Below are positions 51,515 to 61,900 of a DNA stretch of 64,000 bases, piece by piece; position 1 is the stretch's first letter; each line of letters opens with the position of its first letter. The notes under the pieces are model-generated. The model saw nothing but the letters and a program-made list of their open reading frames with translations, searched no databases and had not been told where the DNA came from. The DNA lies in the IMG/VR virus record IMGVR_UViG_3300028920_000035, positions 62,001 through 126,000 of that record; one strand, given 5' to 3'. Position numbers and translations under genes: made by a program. The DNA comes from a virus.

Positions 51515-52360
51515 ATGACCATCATCAACAGCGGTACCCAGGAAAACATGCTCTACAGTGTATCCCGCTGGACAGACGCCCCTGGCACACCTGGTAAGTG
51601 GCGCTGGTTCAAGAACCAATTCCAGCAGGGGCACATGATGGCCGTAGACCCTCGAACAGCAGTACCCAGTCGCTGGAGCCTGGCTCCAGCGGACGTCCTA
51701 GGGTTCGTCTTCTGGACGCGGAAACCCGCGGCCTTGATTGAAGACCGGGCCCTCCTGGACCCCTACAGGTTCCATGTGCATTATACTTTGACGGGTTGGT
51801 CCGAAGTTGAGCACGGGGCCCCCGACATCCATGAAGGGTTGGAAGCTCTGGACCAGCTGGTCCAGGCATTTGGCCCTGAACGGGTGACATGGCGCTTCAG
51901 CCCGATCCCCACGGTACCGGACGTGGTTGACCGTTTTGAGGTCATCGCCACGATCGCGGCTCTCCTGAAGCTGCCCGAGGTCTACGTTGCGTTTTTGCAG
52001 GAAAACGATTTGATGCAGGAACCGAGGGAGCGGCACGAACGCGAGCAATTGCTCCGATCCATGGCCGCGCGGTCCCATGGGTTGAAGGTCAGGCTGTGTC
52101 AGGAAGACACTACTTTAACCACTCACACGCTTGAACCGAGACTGCCTCTTCCTCGTAACCTTGACACAGGGGTGTGCGAGGATGGGAAGCGGTACTTGGT
52201 TCGGTCGTCAGTAGGCTCTACTTGTAAATTGCCAAAGGAATCATGTGGTTGTGCCTTGGCGGTCGACCCTTTCACCATCAACGAGTCATGCGGCATGGGG
52301 TGTGCCTACTGCTACGCTGCTGATCGGAGCCTTGCTCCCCGCAAACGAAATACAACATAG
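51515..52360 (+). CDS. DUF1848 family protein
   Basis: ATG 51515 is chosen because an upstream in-frame TTG (51491) lies before the promoter box. The protein has 281 residues. 'ADVLGFVFWTRKPA', 'FHVHYTLTGW...E', 'VTWRFSPI' and the C-terminal 'CGCALAVDPF' plus 'CGMGCAYCYA' are diagnostic of DUF1848. The C-x3-C-x2-C-like end may hold an iron-sulfur cluster, as in radical-SAM-like proteins. The reaction is unknown. Confidence 0.85.
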   Translation: MTIINSGTQENMLYSVSRWTDAPGTPGKWRWFKNQFQQGHMMAVDPRTAVPSRWSLAPADVLGFVFWTRKPAALIEDRALLDPYRFHVHYTLTGWSEVEHGAPDIHEGLEALDQLVQAFGPERVTWRFSPIPTVPDVVDRFEVIATIAALLKLPEVYVAFLQENDLMQEPRERHEREQLLRSMAARSHGLKVRLCQEDTTLTTHTLEPRLPLPRNLDTGVCEDGKRYLVRSSVGSTCKLPKESCGCALAVDPFTINESCGMGCAYCYAADRSLAPRKRNTT

Positions 52361-52430
52361 GGTTCTACTTTTCTCGTGAATCGTCGTAAGATTGATCTAG
52401 AACACCCGAGAAACCGAGAGGGGGTACCTC
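52361..52430 (+). promoter_or_regulatory. Intergenic region with CGTAAG box and ribosome site
   Basis: GTCGTAAGATTGATC (52386-52400) resembles the GGTGTAAGATC box at 55550, with GTCGTA in place of GGTGTA. It is followed by a leader and a strong GAGAGGGGG ribosome site before ATG 52431. Confidence 0.35.
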
Positions 52431-52751
52431 ATGCAATCCACGATCGAAAGAGTAGGAGGCGGGAGAAGACCGTTGTCTCTGGAACCGCCACCGCCTGGAG
52501 ACTCCGAGGACCTGTCGGACGTCGAGATCAAGAACGCCGTCGACACTCGTGACCGTCAAGACCTAGCCCAACGCATCGCCACTGCCCTACGCATCATCGG
52601 ACCCGAGGGGTCCGAGTGCGCCTTTACGCTGAAGGGCCATGAACTACGGCGACGCAACCACCATCTCTATTGGCGTGTCCGCCTAGTCTCCCCAGAAGAG
52701 CCAGAGAGGGTGCTGGTCTTCCGGGCAGATTGGCTGAACGAACAGCAGTGA
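52431..52751 (+). CDS. Hypothetical protein (106 aa)
   Basis: The start is ATG 52431 behind GAGAGGGGG. It has a disordered Pro/Gly-rich N-terminus, then an alpha/beta domain ('DLAQRIATALRII', 'HLYWRVRLVSPEEP', 'RVLVFRADWL'). No family was recognised. Confidence 0.5.
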   Translation: MQSTIERVGGGRRPLSLEPPPPGDSEDLSDVEIKNAVDTRDRQDLAQRIATALRIIGPEGSECAFTLKGHELRRRNHHLYWRVRLVSPEEPERVLVFRADWLNEQQ

Positions 52752-52776
52752 CCTTGATGGCCTGGCCAGTCAGGAC

Positions 52777-52782
52777 TATACT
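52777..52782 (+). promoter_or_regulatory. TATACT -10-like box, leaderless spacing
   Basis: TATACT lies eight bases before ATG 52791, the same hexamer-to-start spacing as most GGTGTA-box genes. The AGGA that overlaps could also act as a ribosome site. Confidence 0.45.
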
Positions 52783-52790
52783 TCCAGGAC

Positions 52791-53210
52791 ATGGCCGACA
52801 ACAACTGCACTCAAGAACCAGGTACCTGTAGTGGCGATGCCAGCCTTGGTGACAGCTTGAACACTGTCCCGGAGTGCAGCACTGAGGGTGAGGTCTGCAC
52901 CTTCTGCGATGGGGACCGCATCCACAACGTGTGGATCGAGGGAGGTGACCCAGAGACGGGGGAGGGTGGAGCCTGCCTGCTCGACACGATGGACCGCGAC
53001 GAGATCATCTACGTCCTTCAGCGTGACGAGAGATCCCGCGCAGACCTGAGGCGGGTCACGACCAATCCCGAGCTGCTCGCGATGGCAGACGAGATCCCGC
53101 GCCTCCCAACGGCGGAGTGTGGGGACCAGCTACAGTCGAGCACCAACCAGAACAGCAATTCCATTCCTTTCTACTCCATCTTCCGTGGCCAGCCGCCTTT
53201 TGCTCAGTAG
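52791..53210 (+). CDS. Cys-rich hypothetical protein (139 aa)
   Basis: The start is ATG 52791. The first 65 residues hold seven cysteines ('NNCTQEPGTC', 'ECSTEGEVCTFCDG', 'GGACLL'), suggesting metal or disulfide bonding; the middle is a charged helix and the end is Asn/Ser-rich. No known family. Confidence 0.5.
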   Translation: MADNNCTQEPGTCSGDASLGDSLNTVPECSTEGEVCTFCDGDRIHNVWIEGGDPETGEGGACLLDTMDRDEIIYVLQRDERSRADLRRVTTNPELLAMADEIPRLPTAECGDQLQSSTNQNSNSIPFYSIFRGQPPFAQ

Positions 53211-53217
53211 GGGGCAT

Positions 53218-53535
53218 ATGAGCTCGGCAGCACGAAAGCTTAGGCGCAAGAAAGACTCGACCTCTCGGGATCCGGTACGAGCGCTGAATCAAGCCATATC
53301 TCAGCTCCAGACCATGGGAGGGCTGGATGACCTGGCCCAGGTGCCCCGGCACCTCGATGAGCTGCGACGCCTTCTGGAAACGCTGATTGATGACTACGAG
53401 GGTCTCAATCAGCGGCAGGAGCTTATCAGCCACCTACTGTACCACCTGTCCGGAACCTCTGGTGACAAGAAGGTGCATCAGTTACGAGGTCAGCTTCGGA
53501 CGATGATGGGATCAGAATCGGATGAAGGATCGTGA
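53218..53535 (+). CDS. Small coiled-coil-like protein (105 aa)
   Basis: I chose ATG 53218 behind AGGGGG over an upstream in-frame start within the previous gene. The protein is basic at the N-terminus ('ARKLRRKKDS') and helical with Leu spacing ('LDELRRLLETLIDDYEGL'). It ends directly before the next ATG (TGAATG). Unknown function. Confidence 0.5.
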   Translation: MSSAARKLRRKKDSTSRDPVRALNQAISQLQTMGGLDDLAQVPRHLDELRRLLETLIDDYEGLNQRQELISHLLYHLSGTSGDKKVHQLRGQLRTMMGSESDEGS

Positions 53536-53778
53536 ATGGCAAGGGAACTGGGGTCGGTCAAATCGAGGGTGAAACCCATAGCAAAACATCCCACGGGTCC
53601 AGCGGCGTGGAATGGGCTGTTGAAGAAAGTGATCCGGCACGTCGAGGTCACCGACCCGACGCGGGCGGCGTCCCTCAAAACGGCGCTAACCCAGGGGCGA
53701 GCGGAGAGGGCCCTCCGGCAGCTGGGCATCATCAGCGAGAAAGACATCGTACGAGAGTTCCCCTCCCGTACGAAATAG
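53536..53778 (+). CDS. Small basic hypothetical protein (80 aa)
   Basis: The start is ATG 53536, adjacent to the previous stop. Basic and helical. A different frame (53532-54092) is open across the same bases; the amino-acid make-up here ('AWNGLLKKVIRHVEV') looks more protein-like than the Gly/Pro-rich alternative. Confidence 0.5.
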   Translation: MARELGSVKSRVKPIAKHPTGPAAWNGLLKKVIRHVEVTDPTRAASLKTALTQGRAERALRQLGIISEKDIVREFPSRTK

Positions 53779-53780
53779 AC

Positions 53781-54092
53781 TTGCTCGAAACCGAGCTTCG
53801 ACAGGCGTTTGAGACTGGAAACCCTCAATTAGCTTGGGGATTGGTGCTCCAACTCGTGGAGTTGGCCCGCCAAGCCATGGACGAAGCCGGCAAAGCGCGC
53901 TTCAAGTCCAATCTAGGGACTGACATCTGCCGTCACTGTACGGGATTGCAGGCTGGGCCCGGGGTGGAAGCTACCTGCTACCAGCTACAACGGTGTCATT
54001 TCACAAACTTGAGGAGCGATAAATTAGACTCCCATCAGGCTATAGTTGCCCGACTCTTGGAGAGCGACCATTGGGCAGATAGACGGGGTTGA
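53781..54092 (+). CDS. Small zinc-binding-like protein (103 aa)
   Basis: No ATG or GTG fits; TTG 53781, two bases after the previous stop, is the most likely start, though initiation at 53532 cannot be excluded. The product is helical ('LAWGLVLQLVELARQAMDEAG') followed by 'ICRHCTG...TCYQLQRC', a probable four-cysteine site. No family was recognised. Confidence 0.4.
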   Translation: MLETELRQAFETGNPQLAWGLVLQLVELARQAMDEAGKARFKSNLGTDICRHCTGLQAGPGVEATCYQLQRCHFTNLRSDKLDSHQAIVARLLESDHWADRRG

Positions 54093-54126
54093 CACTAACC
54101 CCCAACAGTGTTCTTTTTCGACCCAC

Positions 54127-54160
54127 CTAACCCTTGTGTACAGCTAACCCTTGTGTACAG
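54127..54160 (+). repeat. 17-base perfect tandem repeat upstream of the H1-like gene
   Basis: Two identical copies of CTAACCCTTGTGTACAG (54127-54143, 54144-54160) end ten bases before the GGTGTA box at 54170. Each contains the palindrome TGTACA. The position is typical of a regulator binding site. Confidence 0.85.
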
Positions 54161-54169
54161 CCAAGGGTC

Positions 54170-54175
54170 GGTGTA
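54170..54175 (+). promoter_or_regulatory. GGTGTA promoter box before the H1-like gene
   Basis: GGTGTAAAG, 60 bases before ATG 54230, leaving a leader of about 45 bases with AAGGAG (54214-54219) as ribosome site. Confidence 0.6.
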
Positions 54176-54229
54176 AAGATCGATGAACCGACTGAGACCG
54201 CGCCGAATCACGTCAAGGAGCAGACGAAG

Positions 54230-55546
<1,317 letters not shown>

Positions 55547-55549
55547 TCC

Positions 55550-55555
55550 GGTGTA
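55550..55555 (+). promoter_or_regulatory. GGTGTA promoter box before the gene at 55568
   Basis: GGTGTAAGATC starts 18 bases before GTG 55568. There is no ribosome site between. Confidence 0.6.
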
Positions 55556-55567
55556 AGATCAGAAGAC

Positions 55568-55903
55568 GTGGGCAACCTACAAGCTGCATGCAGAGCGTAC
55601 CTCAATAGCGAACTGAGGTACACAACCCTCCACCACCGTCTGAGCGACTTGCTTGGCGAGAATGCTCACTTGCTCCTGGTGTTCCAGGTCGAGGAAGCCG
55701 CTCGTGACAAGGCCAGGGATGATTTGCAGTGCCTAGCCTCCCAAGAGGGGGCTTCTCAAGAGGCGGTGGAGCGGCTGAGCCAGGCAATCTTACCAGCGGC
55801 ACGGGAACGAGCAATCGAGACGCTAGGTAGAGACCACGGTCAAGAGTTTGTCCAGGAAGCTCTCGACGGTTGGGAACCCGACCTACAAGGAATTGGTAAG
55901 TGA
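55568..55903 (+). CDS. Hypothetical helical protein (111 aa)
   Basis: The start is GTG 55568, placed by the promoter box. Nearly all-helical, acidic ('VEEAARDKARDDLQCL', 'AVERLSQAILPAARERAIETL'). No family was recognised. It overlaps the next start by four bases. Confidence 0.5.
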   Translation: MGNLQAACRAYLNSELRYTTLHHRLSDLLGENAHLLLVFQVEEAARDKARDDLQCLASQEGASQEAVERLSQAILPAARERAIETLGRDHGQEFVQEALDGWEPDLQGIGK

Positions 55904-56385
55904 AGGTCGGGGACGTCGTTGAGTACCAAAAGGTCTTGTACCGCGTTTTGCGGGCCAACCGCCTGGTGCACGCGATGGTCCTTGCTCCGTGGGGCTCCGA
56001 CAACATCGAGGTCGCCGACAACGACCCCGAAGTGAAGGAACTGCACAATCCTGCCGACAAGTGGCCCGTGGCCATCGTGATGCTTAAGCATCGCGCGGGC
56101 CCCATGCGTGAGGTGATGCGCCGGGGGAAGGCTTTGACGCCGCTGCTAGAGTGGATGCCGGGGGACCCCTTCCGTCCAGGAGGCGCCATCTTCCTGAATC
56201 CCGATCTACACCTGAAACGAGGCGAGGTCCTCACCGTTCGCCACCAGGACGGGACGACAAGCAGGGTCTCCATCAGCGCGGGGTTCGGGACCGTCGCGCA
56301 AAAGCGCAAAGGCATACTCAAGAAGCCCAAGCTCAAGCCCAACGCCTTCGATCGCATCTGGGCAGGTGAGGACGACGATGACTAG
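55900..56385 (+). CDS. Hypothetical protein (161 aa), beta-rich with basic tail
   Basis: The start is GTG 55900, overlapping the previous stop. The first half ('MKVGDVVEYQKVLYRVLRA') looks like an SH3-type beta barrel; the end is Lys-rich then acidic. No family was recognised. It overlaps the YkgJ-like gene by 8 bases. Confidence 0.5.
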   Translation: MKVGDVVEYQKVLYRVLRANRLVHAMVLAPWGSDNIEVADNDPEVKELHNPADKWPVAIVMLKHRAGPMREVMRRGKALTPLLEWMPGDPFRPGGAIFLNPDLHLKRGEVLTVRHQDGTTSRVSISAGFGTVAQKRKGILKKPKLKPNAFDRIWAGEDDDD

Positions 56386-57010
56386 GCGTCTTCCCTTGGC
56401 AACTGAGCATGCCTTCTCTCACGCCCGTCAGAGCCGCATAAGCGAGGTCTCGAGGTTCGAGGCCCAACTGCACCAGCAGCGCGCTGAAAAGACCTTGAGG
56501 ACTACGTGCACACGCGGATGCCACCATTGTTGCTACTACCCTATGACATGCTCCCTCCTGGAAGGGATCGAGCTGCACCATCACTTGAAGGGGAAAGGGT
56601 TGTGGTCAGCGCCGTTGCAGAAGGCGTGTGTGATGCATGTGGGCAAGACTTGGGCCCTCCCGCATCCGGTCTGGCTTCTGAGCATGATCCCCTGCCCATT
56701 GTTGCAAGAAGGGGAGTGCCTTGCCTACGACGCGCGGCCCGTCGATTGCCGCACCATTTGGGCCAAAGGGGACCCCCACTACTGCCACCCCCACCGGTTT
56801 TCGGTGGAGACCCCCTTCGTGGACCGCAAGCAGGTGCAGGCAGAGGTGGCCCGGATCGATGATGCAGCCCTTCAGCGATATCGACTTGTATACATACCGC
56901 TCCCAATCAGCAAAGCACTACTGCTGGCCGAGGCTCTCGACCGCGGAGAGCTCGAACTGGAAGAGCTGGGGGCGAAGCTTTATGCTGACTACCAGAAGGC
57001 CCACCAATGA
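56378..57010 (+). CDS. YkgJ-type cysteine-cluster protein
   Basis: ATG 56378 is chosen over an upstream GTG. The protein has 210 residues. 'CTRGCHHCCYYPM' (about 44-56) and 'CPLLQEGECLAYDARPVDCR' carry the cysteine pattern of the YkgJ family, thought to chelate zinc or iron. The role of the family is not well defined. The neighbour downstream also has a C-x2-C pair. Confidence 0.8.
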   Translation: MTRRLPLATEHAFSHARQSRISEVSRFEAQLHQQRAEKTLRTTCTRGCHHCCYYPMTCSLLEGIELHHHLKGKGLWSAPLQKACVMHVGKTWALPHPVWLLSMIPCPLLQEGECLAYDARPVDCRTIWAKGDPHYCHPHRFSVETPFVDRKQVQAEVARIDDAALQRYRLVYIPLPISKALLLAEALDRGELELEELGAKLYADYQKAHQ

Positions 57011-57306
57011 AGCCCACCTGTGTCGTCTGCAACCAGCCCGTGGATATCGATCATTGTCAGCGCCTGCCGCTCAACAATGAGGAGCGATCAGTCATCCAAG
57101 CTGTCGAGGGAGTGGCTCCCCAGGAGCTATACTGCTGTCATCCGTGCTGGCGGGTGTTGCAGGACCCCAACGCCGCTAGCCAACTTATGAAGGGCATTTA
57201 CCAGCAGTCAGCACAGCTAGCTGGCGTGCCCTCGCATGAAGCTGAACGGCAGGCGGACGTCTACCACGCCCGCCTGCTCGAACGCACCAAAGCAAGGAAC
57301 ACATGA
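57007..57306 (+). CDS. Small zinc-ribbon-like protein (99 aa)
   Basis: The start is ATG 57007 in ATGA overlap. 'CVVCNQPVDIDHC' and 'YCCHPCW' form a probable zinc site; the rest is helical. No family was recognised. It is coupled to genes on both sides by 4-base overlaps. Confidence 0.55.
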   Translation: MKPTCVVCNQPVDIDHCQRLPLNNEERSVIQAVEGVAPQELYCCHPCWRVLQDPNAASQLMKGIYQQSAQLAGVPSHEAERQADVYHARLLERTKARNT

Positions 57307-57992
57307 AGCTCAATGTTGACCAAATACATCAGCACCTCGACCGCATTCGCCATAAGCAGGGGGAGGAAGCCTTCAAAAAGGCCAGGTGCAACTTCGCGCG
57401 GTCCCTGATCCTCGCTGAGGGTGGGAGTCAGTTCCTGTCGGATTCTCTCGGCTTCAAGCCAGACGAGCTGGCCAAGCTGGAGGCCGAAGCTCGGGAGATG
57501 ATGGCGGCGAAGAGCCCCGAGGCTGCAATGTCGATGATGCTGAAGCAGCAGCTCCCTCACTGCAAGACACAGGCGCAGTTCAATCTCTTCATGGCAGCCT
57601 TCGAGGCTCTTCGGGCAGTCATGGATGCCACCTTCGCAGGCAACGAGGTCACGGCGTCCAAAGCTCGTGAGCTGCTGAACCGTATCATCGACCAAGCTGC
57701 TGGGGTGACTCGGGCCGTTAGTCAGCTTGAAGACGAGCCTGAGGCCGCGCAGGGGGCGCTCGCCGAAGAGCTGAAGAAAGAGCCCATCGAGTTCCATGAG
57801 CATGACGAGCAGCGACAATTGCTTGCCGAGCTATCAGTGATCCAAGATCGGTGTGGGCTCGACCAATGGTATGCGGAGACTCAGTCTCGGAGGGAGGGGA
57901 TTCGGGACCAGGCCCTGCGCAATGAGCTGTACGACGAGATTCGGCGTAAAAGGGGCACCCTGACAGCAGTTTTTGGCAATCAGTCGAACTGA
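57303..57992 (+). CDS. Hypothetical helical protein (229 aa)
   Basis: The start is ATG 57303, overlapping the previous stop. All-helical, Ala/Glu/Leu-rich, without recognisable motif. It ends two bases before the GGTGTA box of the exonuclease gene. Confidence 0.5.
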   Translation: MKLNVDQIHQHLDRIRHKQGEEAFKKARCNFARSLILAEGGSQFLSDSLGFKPDELAKLEAEAREMMAAKSPEAAMSMMLKQQLPHCKTQAQFNLFMAAFEALRAVMDATFAGNEVTASKARELLNRIIDQAAGVTRAVSQLEDEPEAAQGALAEELKKEPIEFHEHDEQRQLLAELSVIQDRCGLDQWYAETQSRREGIRDQALRNELYDEIRRKRGTLTAVFGNQSN

Positions 57993-57994
57993 CC

Positions 57995-58000
57995 GGTGTA
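57995..58000 (+). promoter_or_regulatory. GGTGTA promoter box before the exonuclease gene
   Basis: GGTGTATTG begins 16 bases before ATG 58011, and no ribosome site is present. Confidence 0.65.
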
Positions 58001-58010
58001 TTGGTCGGTT

Positions 58011-58796
58011 ATGGAAAAGGACCGACTACTTTACACCATCTGCTACATTGATGTCGAGACCACGGGCCTCGATGAGGATGTGCATGAGATCACCGAGATA
58101 GGCGCCATTCGCGTGAACTACCCGCGAGACTTCTTCGACGGGGGCGAGCCCGAAGAGGTCAGCCGCTTGTCAGTCAAGGTCAAGATCAAGGGCGTCGTCG
58201 ACCCCAGCGCAGGCTATCTGAACCATTTCGACTCTGAGGTGTGGGCTACGGAAGGGGTCGAGCTGCACGAGGCCATGTACAAACTCTTCCCGCTCATCAA
58301 GGAGGCCAACCTTGGTGGTTGGAACGTGGACTTCGACCGACGACGCATCTGGAATGCTTTCCGTCGGTTCAACTGGCAGTGGCCCTCCGGAACCGGCCAC
58401 CGTTTGCTGGACGTGCAGTCACTCGCTCGACCTTTCATTGCGGCCTACTTCCGAGAGGAGAGGCACTTGCGCAAGATCCGGTTGGAGGAAGTAGCCAGAG
58501 CGATGAAACTCGTCGACCGCGAGAATGAAGACCAGCTGCACTCGGCTCTGTTCGACTGTGAGCTGGCTTGGAAGATCAACGACCTGCTGGCGCATGCCTA
58601 CTACCGAGGAACTCTTGAAACAGGGTTGATCACTTTACCGTCACAATCGGCGACCCCTCTCCCAGTAGAAAATGTACCTGACCCTTCAGCCCCGCCCCCA
58701 GTAGAAAATGTACCTGACCCTTCAGCCCCTCCTGATCGGGACACCCTTGCATCCGGTCTTACACCAGTTGTAGGTAAGCCTGCGACACTGCCGTGA
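58011..58796 (+). CDS. DnaQ-like DEDDh 3'-5' exonuclease
   Basis: ATG 58011 is chosen because an in-frame GTG at 57996 lies inside the promoter box. The protein has 261 residues. Exo I 'YIDVETTGL' (D14, E16), Exo II 'NVDFD' and Exo III 'HSALFDCE' give the DEDDh set. Such enzymes degrade DNA or RNA from the 3' end or proofread. The polymerase already has its own exonuclease domain, so this may act in repair or RNA turnover. The Pro-rich C-terminus carries a 12-residue tandem duplication. Confidence 0.85.
   Translation: MEKDRLLYTICYIDVETTGLDEDVHEITEIGAIRVNYPRDFFDGGEPEEVSRLSVKVKIKGVVDPSAGYLNHFDSEVWATEGVELHEAMYKLFPLIKEANLGGWNVDFDRRRIWNAFRRFNWQWPSGTGHRLLDVQSLARPFIAAYFREERHLRKIRLEEVARAMKLVDRENEDQLHSALFDCELAWKINDLLAHAYYRGTLETGLITLPSQSATPLPVENVPDPSAPPPVENVPDPSAPPDRDTLASGLTPVVGKPATLP
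58661..58729 (+). repeat. 33-base exact repeat with 36-base period in exonuclease tail
   Basis: Units at 58661-58693 and 58697-58729 are identical and encode 'PVENVPDPSAP' twice. The surrounding tail is probably disordered. Confidence 0.88.
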
Positions 58797-58959
58797 GGCC
58801 GCTCCCTTCCATTCAGAGGACTAGGCGTCCAGGAGCCACCTGGGTGGGGGCCTGTCCAAGGCCGTCTGCATCGGGTGTGGTTGTCAAGGTATTTGGTCAG
58901 CCACACAGCACCCAAAATCGGACACAAGCGAATGATTTTCTTGTGGCCTCGCTTCATGC
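58797..58959 (+). promoter_or_regulatory. 163-base intergenic region before the topoisomerase-peptidase gene
   Basis: This is the longest non-coding gap. It holds an inverted repeat CACAAG/CTTGTG (58923-58928, 58940-58945) 15 bases before ATG 58960, which could hide the start region. GGGTGTGG near 58886 only loosely resembles the GGTGTA box. No clear ribosome site was found. Confidence 0.35.
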
Positions 58960-61900
58960 ATGGGTATCGCCGCGCGGGTTGCCGCTCGCTACAAGAGCAA
59001 GAAGACGACCGACAAGGGCAACGTCATCTACGAGTATAGCACTGCTCAGGTCCAGCATCGCAACCGCGAAAAAGCTAAACGCCTGGAAAAGCTGGAGTCC
59101 AACGTCACCAAACTGCGGACTCAAGTTGAGAAGGACCTCAGCGCCAAGGACGTCAAGAAGCGGCAGACCGCACTCGCGGTGGGCCTCATTGATCATACGT
59201 TTGAACGAGTGGGGAACGATGAAAGCGCTGACGAAGGTCACTTTGGCGTCACCGGCTGGCAGAAGAAGCACGTCACGTTCTCGGGCGGCAAAGCGACCCT
59301 TCAATACATCGGCAAGTCGGGGATCGAGCAGGAGAAGACCGTCACCGACCAGAAGCTAGTCACCGAGCTGAAACGGGCCGCAGACGCCTGTGGGGACGAT
59401 TCAGACTGCCTGCTGGCGGATGTGAGCGCAGAGGACGTCAACGCCTATCTCAAGCCCTACGATGTGACAGCCAAGGACCTGCGGGGCTTCCATGCCAACC
59501 GGGTCATGCGAGAGAAGCTCCAGACCGCGCGCAAGGGTCAGCTTCCCAACGACAAGAAGAAGCGAGAGGAGAAGCTCAAGGCTGAATGGAAGAAGGCGCT
59601 TGAGGCCACGGCCAAAGCGGTGGGGCACGAGCCTTCAACGCTGGGTAACCAGTATCTCGTGCCGGGACTCCAGGACGACTTCATGAGGGACGGCGTGGTC
59701 AGCGAGCCCGGCAGCAAGACCGCAGGCGTCGTCAAGCTCGACCTCGCGTGGGTCGAGAAGATGCGCAAGGACTTCTTGACCCTGCTCAAGAACATCCCCC
59801 ACATCAAGACCTTCAAGGAGGCCCATCGAGTCCGCGAGGGCCTTCGGGTCTACCGCGAACAGTTCGACAAGCTATTCCACGAGCGGTTCCTCCGGCACAC
59901 CCTCAAGTACGACTACGAGGACTACGGGATCAGCGAGGACTACGCCAAATACTACACCAAGCAGTTGGGTACTCCGTCGTGGGACTTCTACATCGCGCTG
60001 GCAGAGATGCCGATCGGCTTCGTGGACGACTACTGGGACGAAGACCGCCTGATGGCCCGCTTCACGCAGGAAGCCCCCAAGTGGGAGACTCGCCTCAAGC
60101 GCAAGGCCCAGAAGTTCTGGAAGGTACTCCGAGACGTGCTCCAGGACTTCAAGAACCGGGAGCGGGAGATCCAGGTCAAGACCCTGGACGTGGAACAGGT
60201 GACGCTCGAAGGGTTCCGCGTCCAGGTGCGGGGGTTCGACCCGAGCGACGACATTGACGTCGAGTCACTGGAGGTCTTCAAGAAGGGGCTGAGGATCTAC
60301 CGACGCAACGCGGCGGCTCGCTACCCCCGCTTGCTCAAGGACCAGGTGCCGATCGTCTACGACTGTGAAGTGAATCTGGACAAGGGCGGGACCTACAGTC
60401 ACAGCGGCCTGATCACGTTCTATGCCTCGGCGGTCATCAAGGAGCCCCCCGCTCGTGCCGCCCACATCCTTGCTCACGAGATGGGGCACCACGAGTGGCG
60501 TCTGCTCGATGGGAAGGCACGGGAGTTCTGGGAGACGGCCATCGCAGGCGACTACGGCGACATCGACCTAGCCGAAGTTGTAGCCAAGTGGCCCAGGGGG
60601 GCGTGGGCCTTCGACTTCACCAGGTACATGGCCGACACCGACCCTGTACTAGCCCTTCAGATGGAGGGCCTCGTCCACAGCCAGAACCACGAAGAGCTGA
60701 ACACCAAGGAGGACTTCCAGGCCCTGTTGAGCAGCGGCCAGCGGACGCTGCGGGTGCCCAAGACGCCCATCACGGGGTACGCCAACAAGAACCCCCAGGA
60801 GGCGTTCTGCGAGGCTGTGGGTCTGCTGGTGGCCTACGGACCCCGGGCCCTCCACGAACGCGTACGCGGCTGGCTGGGCATCATCCTGGGCAACGAGGTC
60901 AAGGTCGCGGCCCGCGTGGCCGCCCGCTACCGCGCGGCCTTTGACGGCTCGACGCCGTTCGGACCGATGGACCCCGACAGCGTGATCAAGCGGGCCACCC
61001 TGGCCCATCGCGTGGCGCGCCGCTTCATCGCCGACAGCTACGGCGACCCGAAGACCTACCTCGACGCGATGACCGAGGCGCTCCGACGCTACCAGATGTA
61101 CCGTGACCTCTTGCCGACGATGCGCAAGGCAGAGCGGTGGGTCGACCAGAACCCGGGCGTGCCCCCGGGCACCGCCCTGACGGGGGACGGCGAGCTGGAC
61201 AAGGTGCTGCACAACTTCCGGATGTTCCTCGTGAAGTATGCCTACGCCGTCCAGGCCATGTATCCGACGATGTGGCGCGCAGGCGGGTCCAAGGTCTTCC
61301 TTGCGCTGCTCCAGCAGTACAGCTTCTCCGACCGGCGCCTACGGTCAAGGGTCGAGCAGGGGGCCAAGTTCTATGGCAAGACACGCTCCAGGAAGCCTCG
61401 GCCCGCCCAGTCTGTAGCCGTCTTCGACAAGGCGTTCACCCAGTATCTGGAGCACCTCGAAACCATCCGCGATGCACTGAAGAAGGGCGTCCCTCATGGT
61501 GCTGAAGGTGCAGCCCAGGCGAAGATCCCCGCGGGCCCCTTCACCCTGGTCAACACGGGCGGCTTCGACGACAAGACGATGGATCTCGTCGCCAAGCTCG
61601 CCGTCAAGGCCGCGGGCCTGCTCAAGCAGCACGGGTACGGCCGTGCCGTCTACGGCGACATCCACATCAGCAACACGGTGGGGCGGTCGTCAAAGGTGTT
61701 GGCATTCTACTCGGTCAACACCGACGAGATGTTCGTTCGGGCCAACCTCAAGGGGAAGTTCGACAGCGCGCTTCACACCATCCTGCACGAGCTGGGGCAC
61801 CGGTACGAGAAGTTCGTCGCTGCGAACGACATCCGCGCCATCTACCGCCGCCTGAGCAACCAAACGTCGGACCAGCGCCGGTCCTCCGACCTGAAGTACC

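Noticed and set aside
58760-58765. GGTGTA on the minus strand in the exonuclease gene
   Set aside because: No minus-strand gene follows it in that direction.
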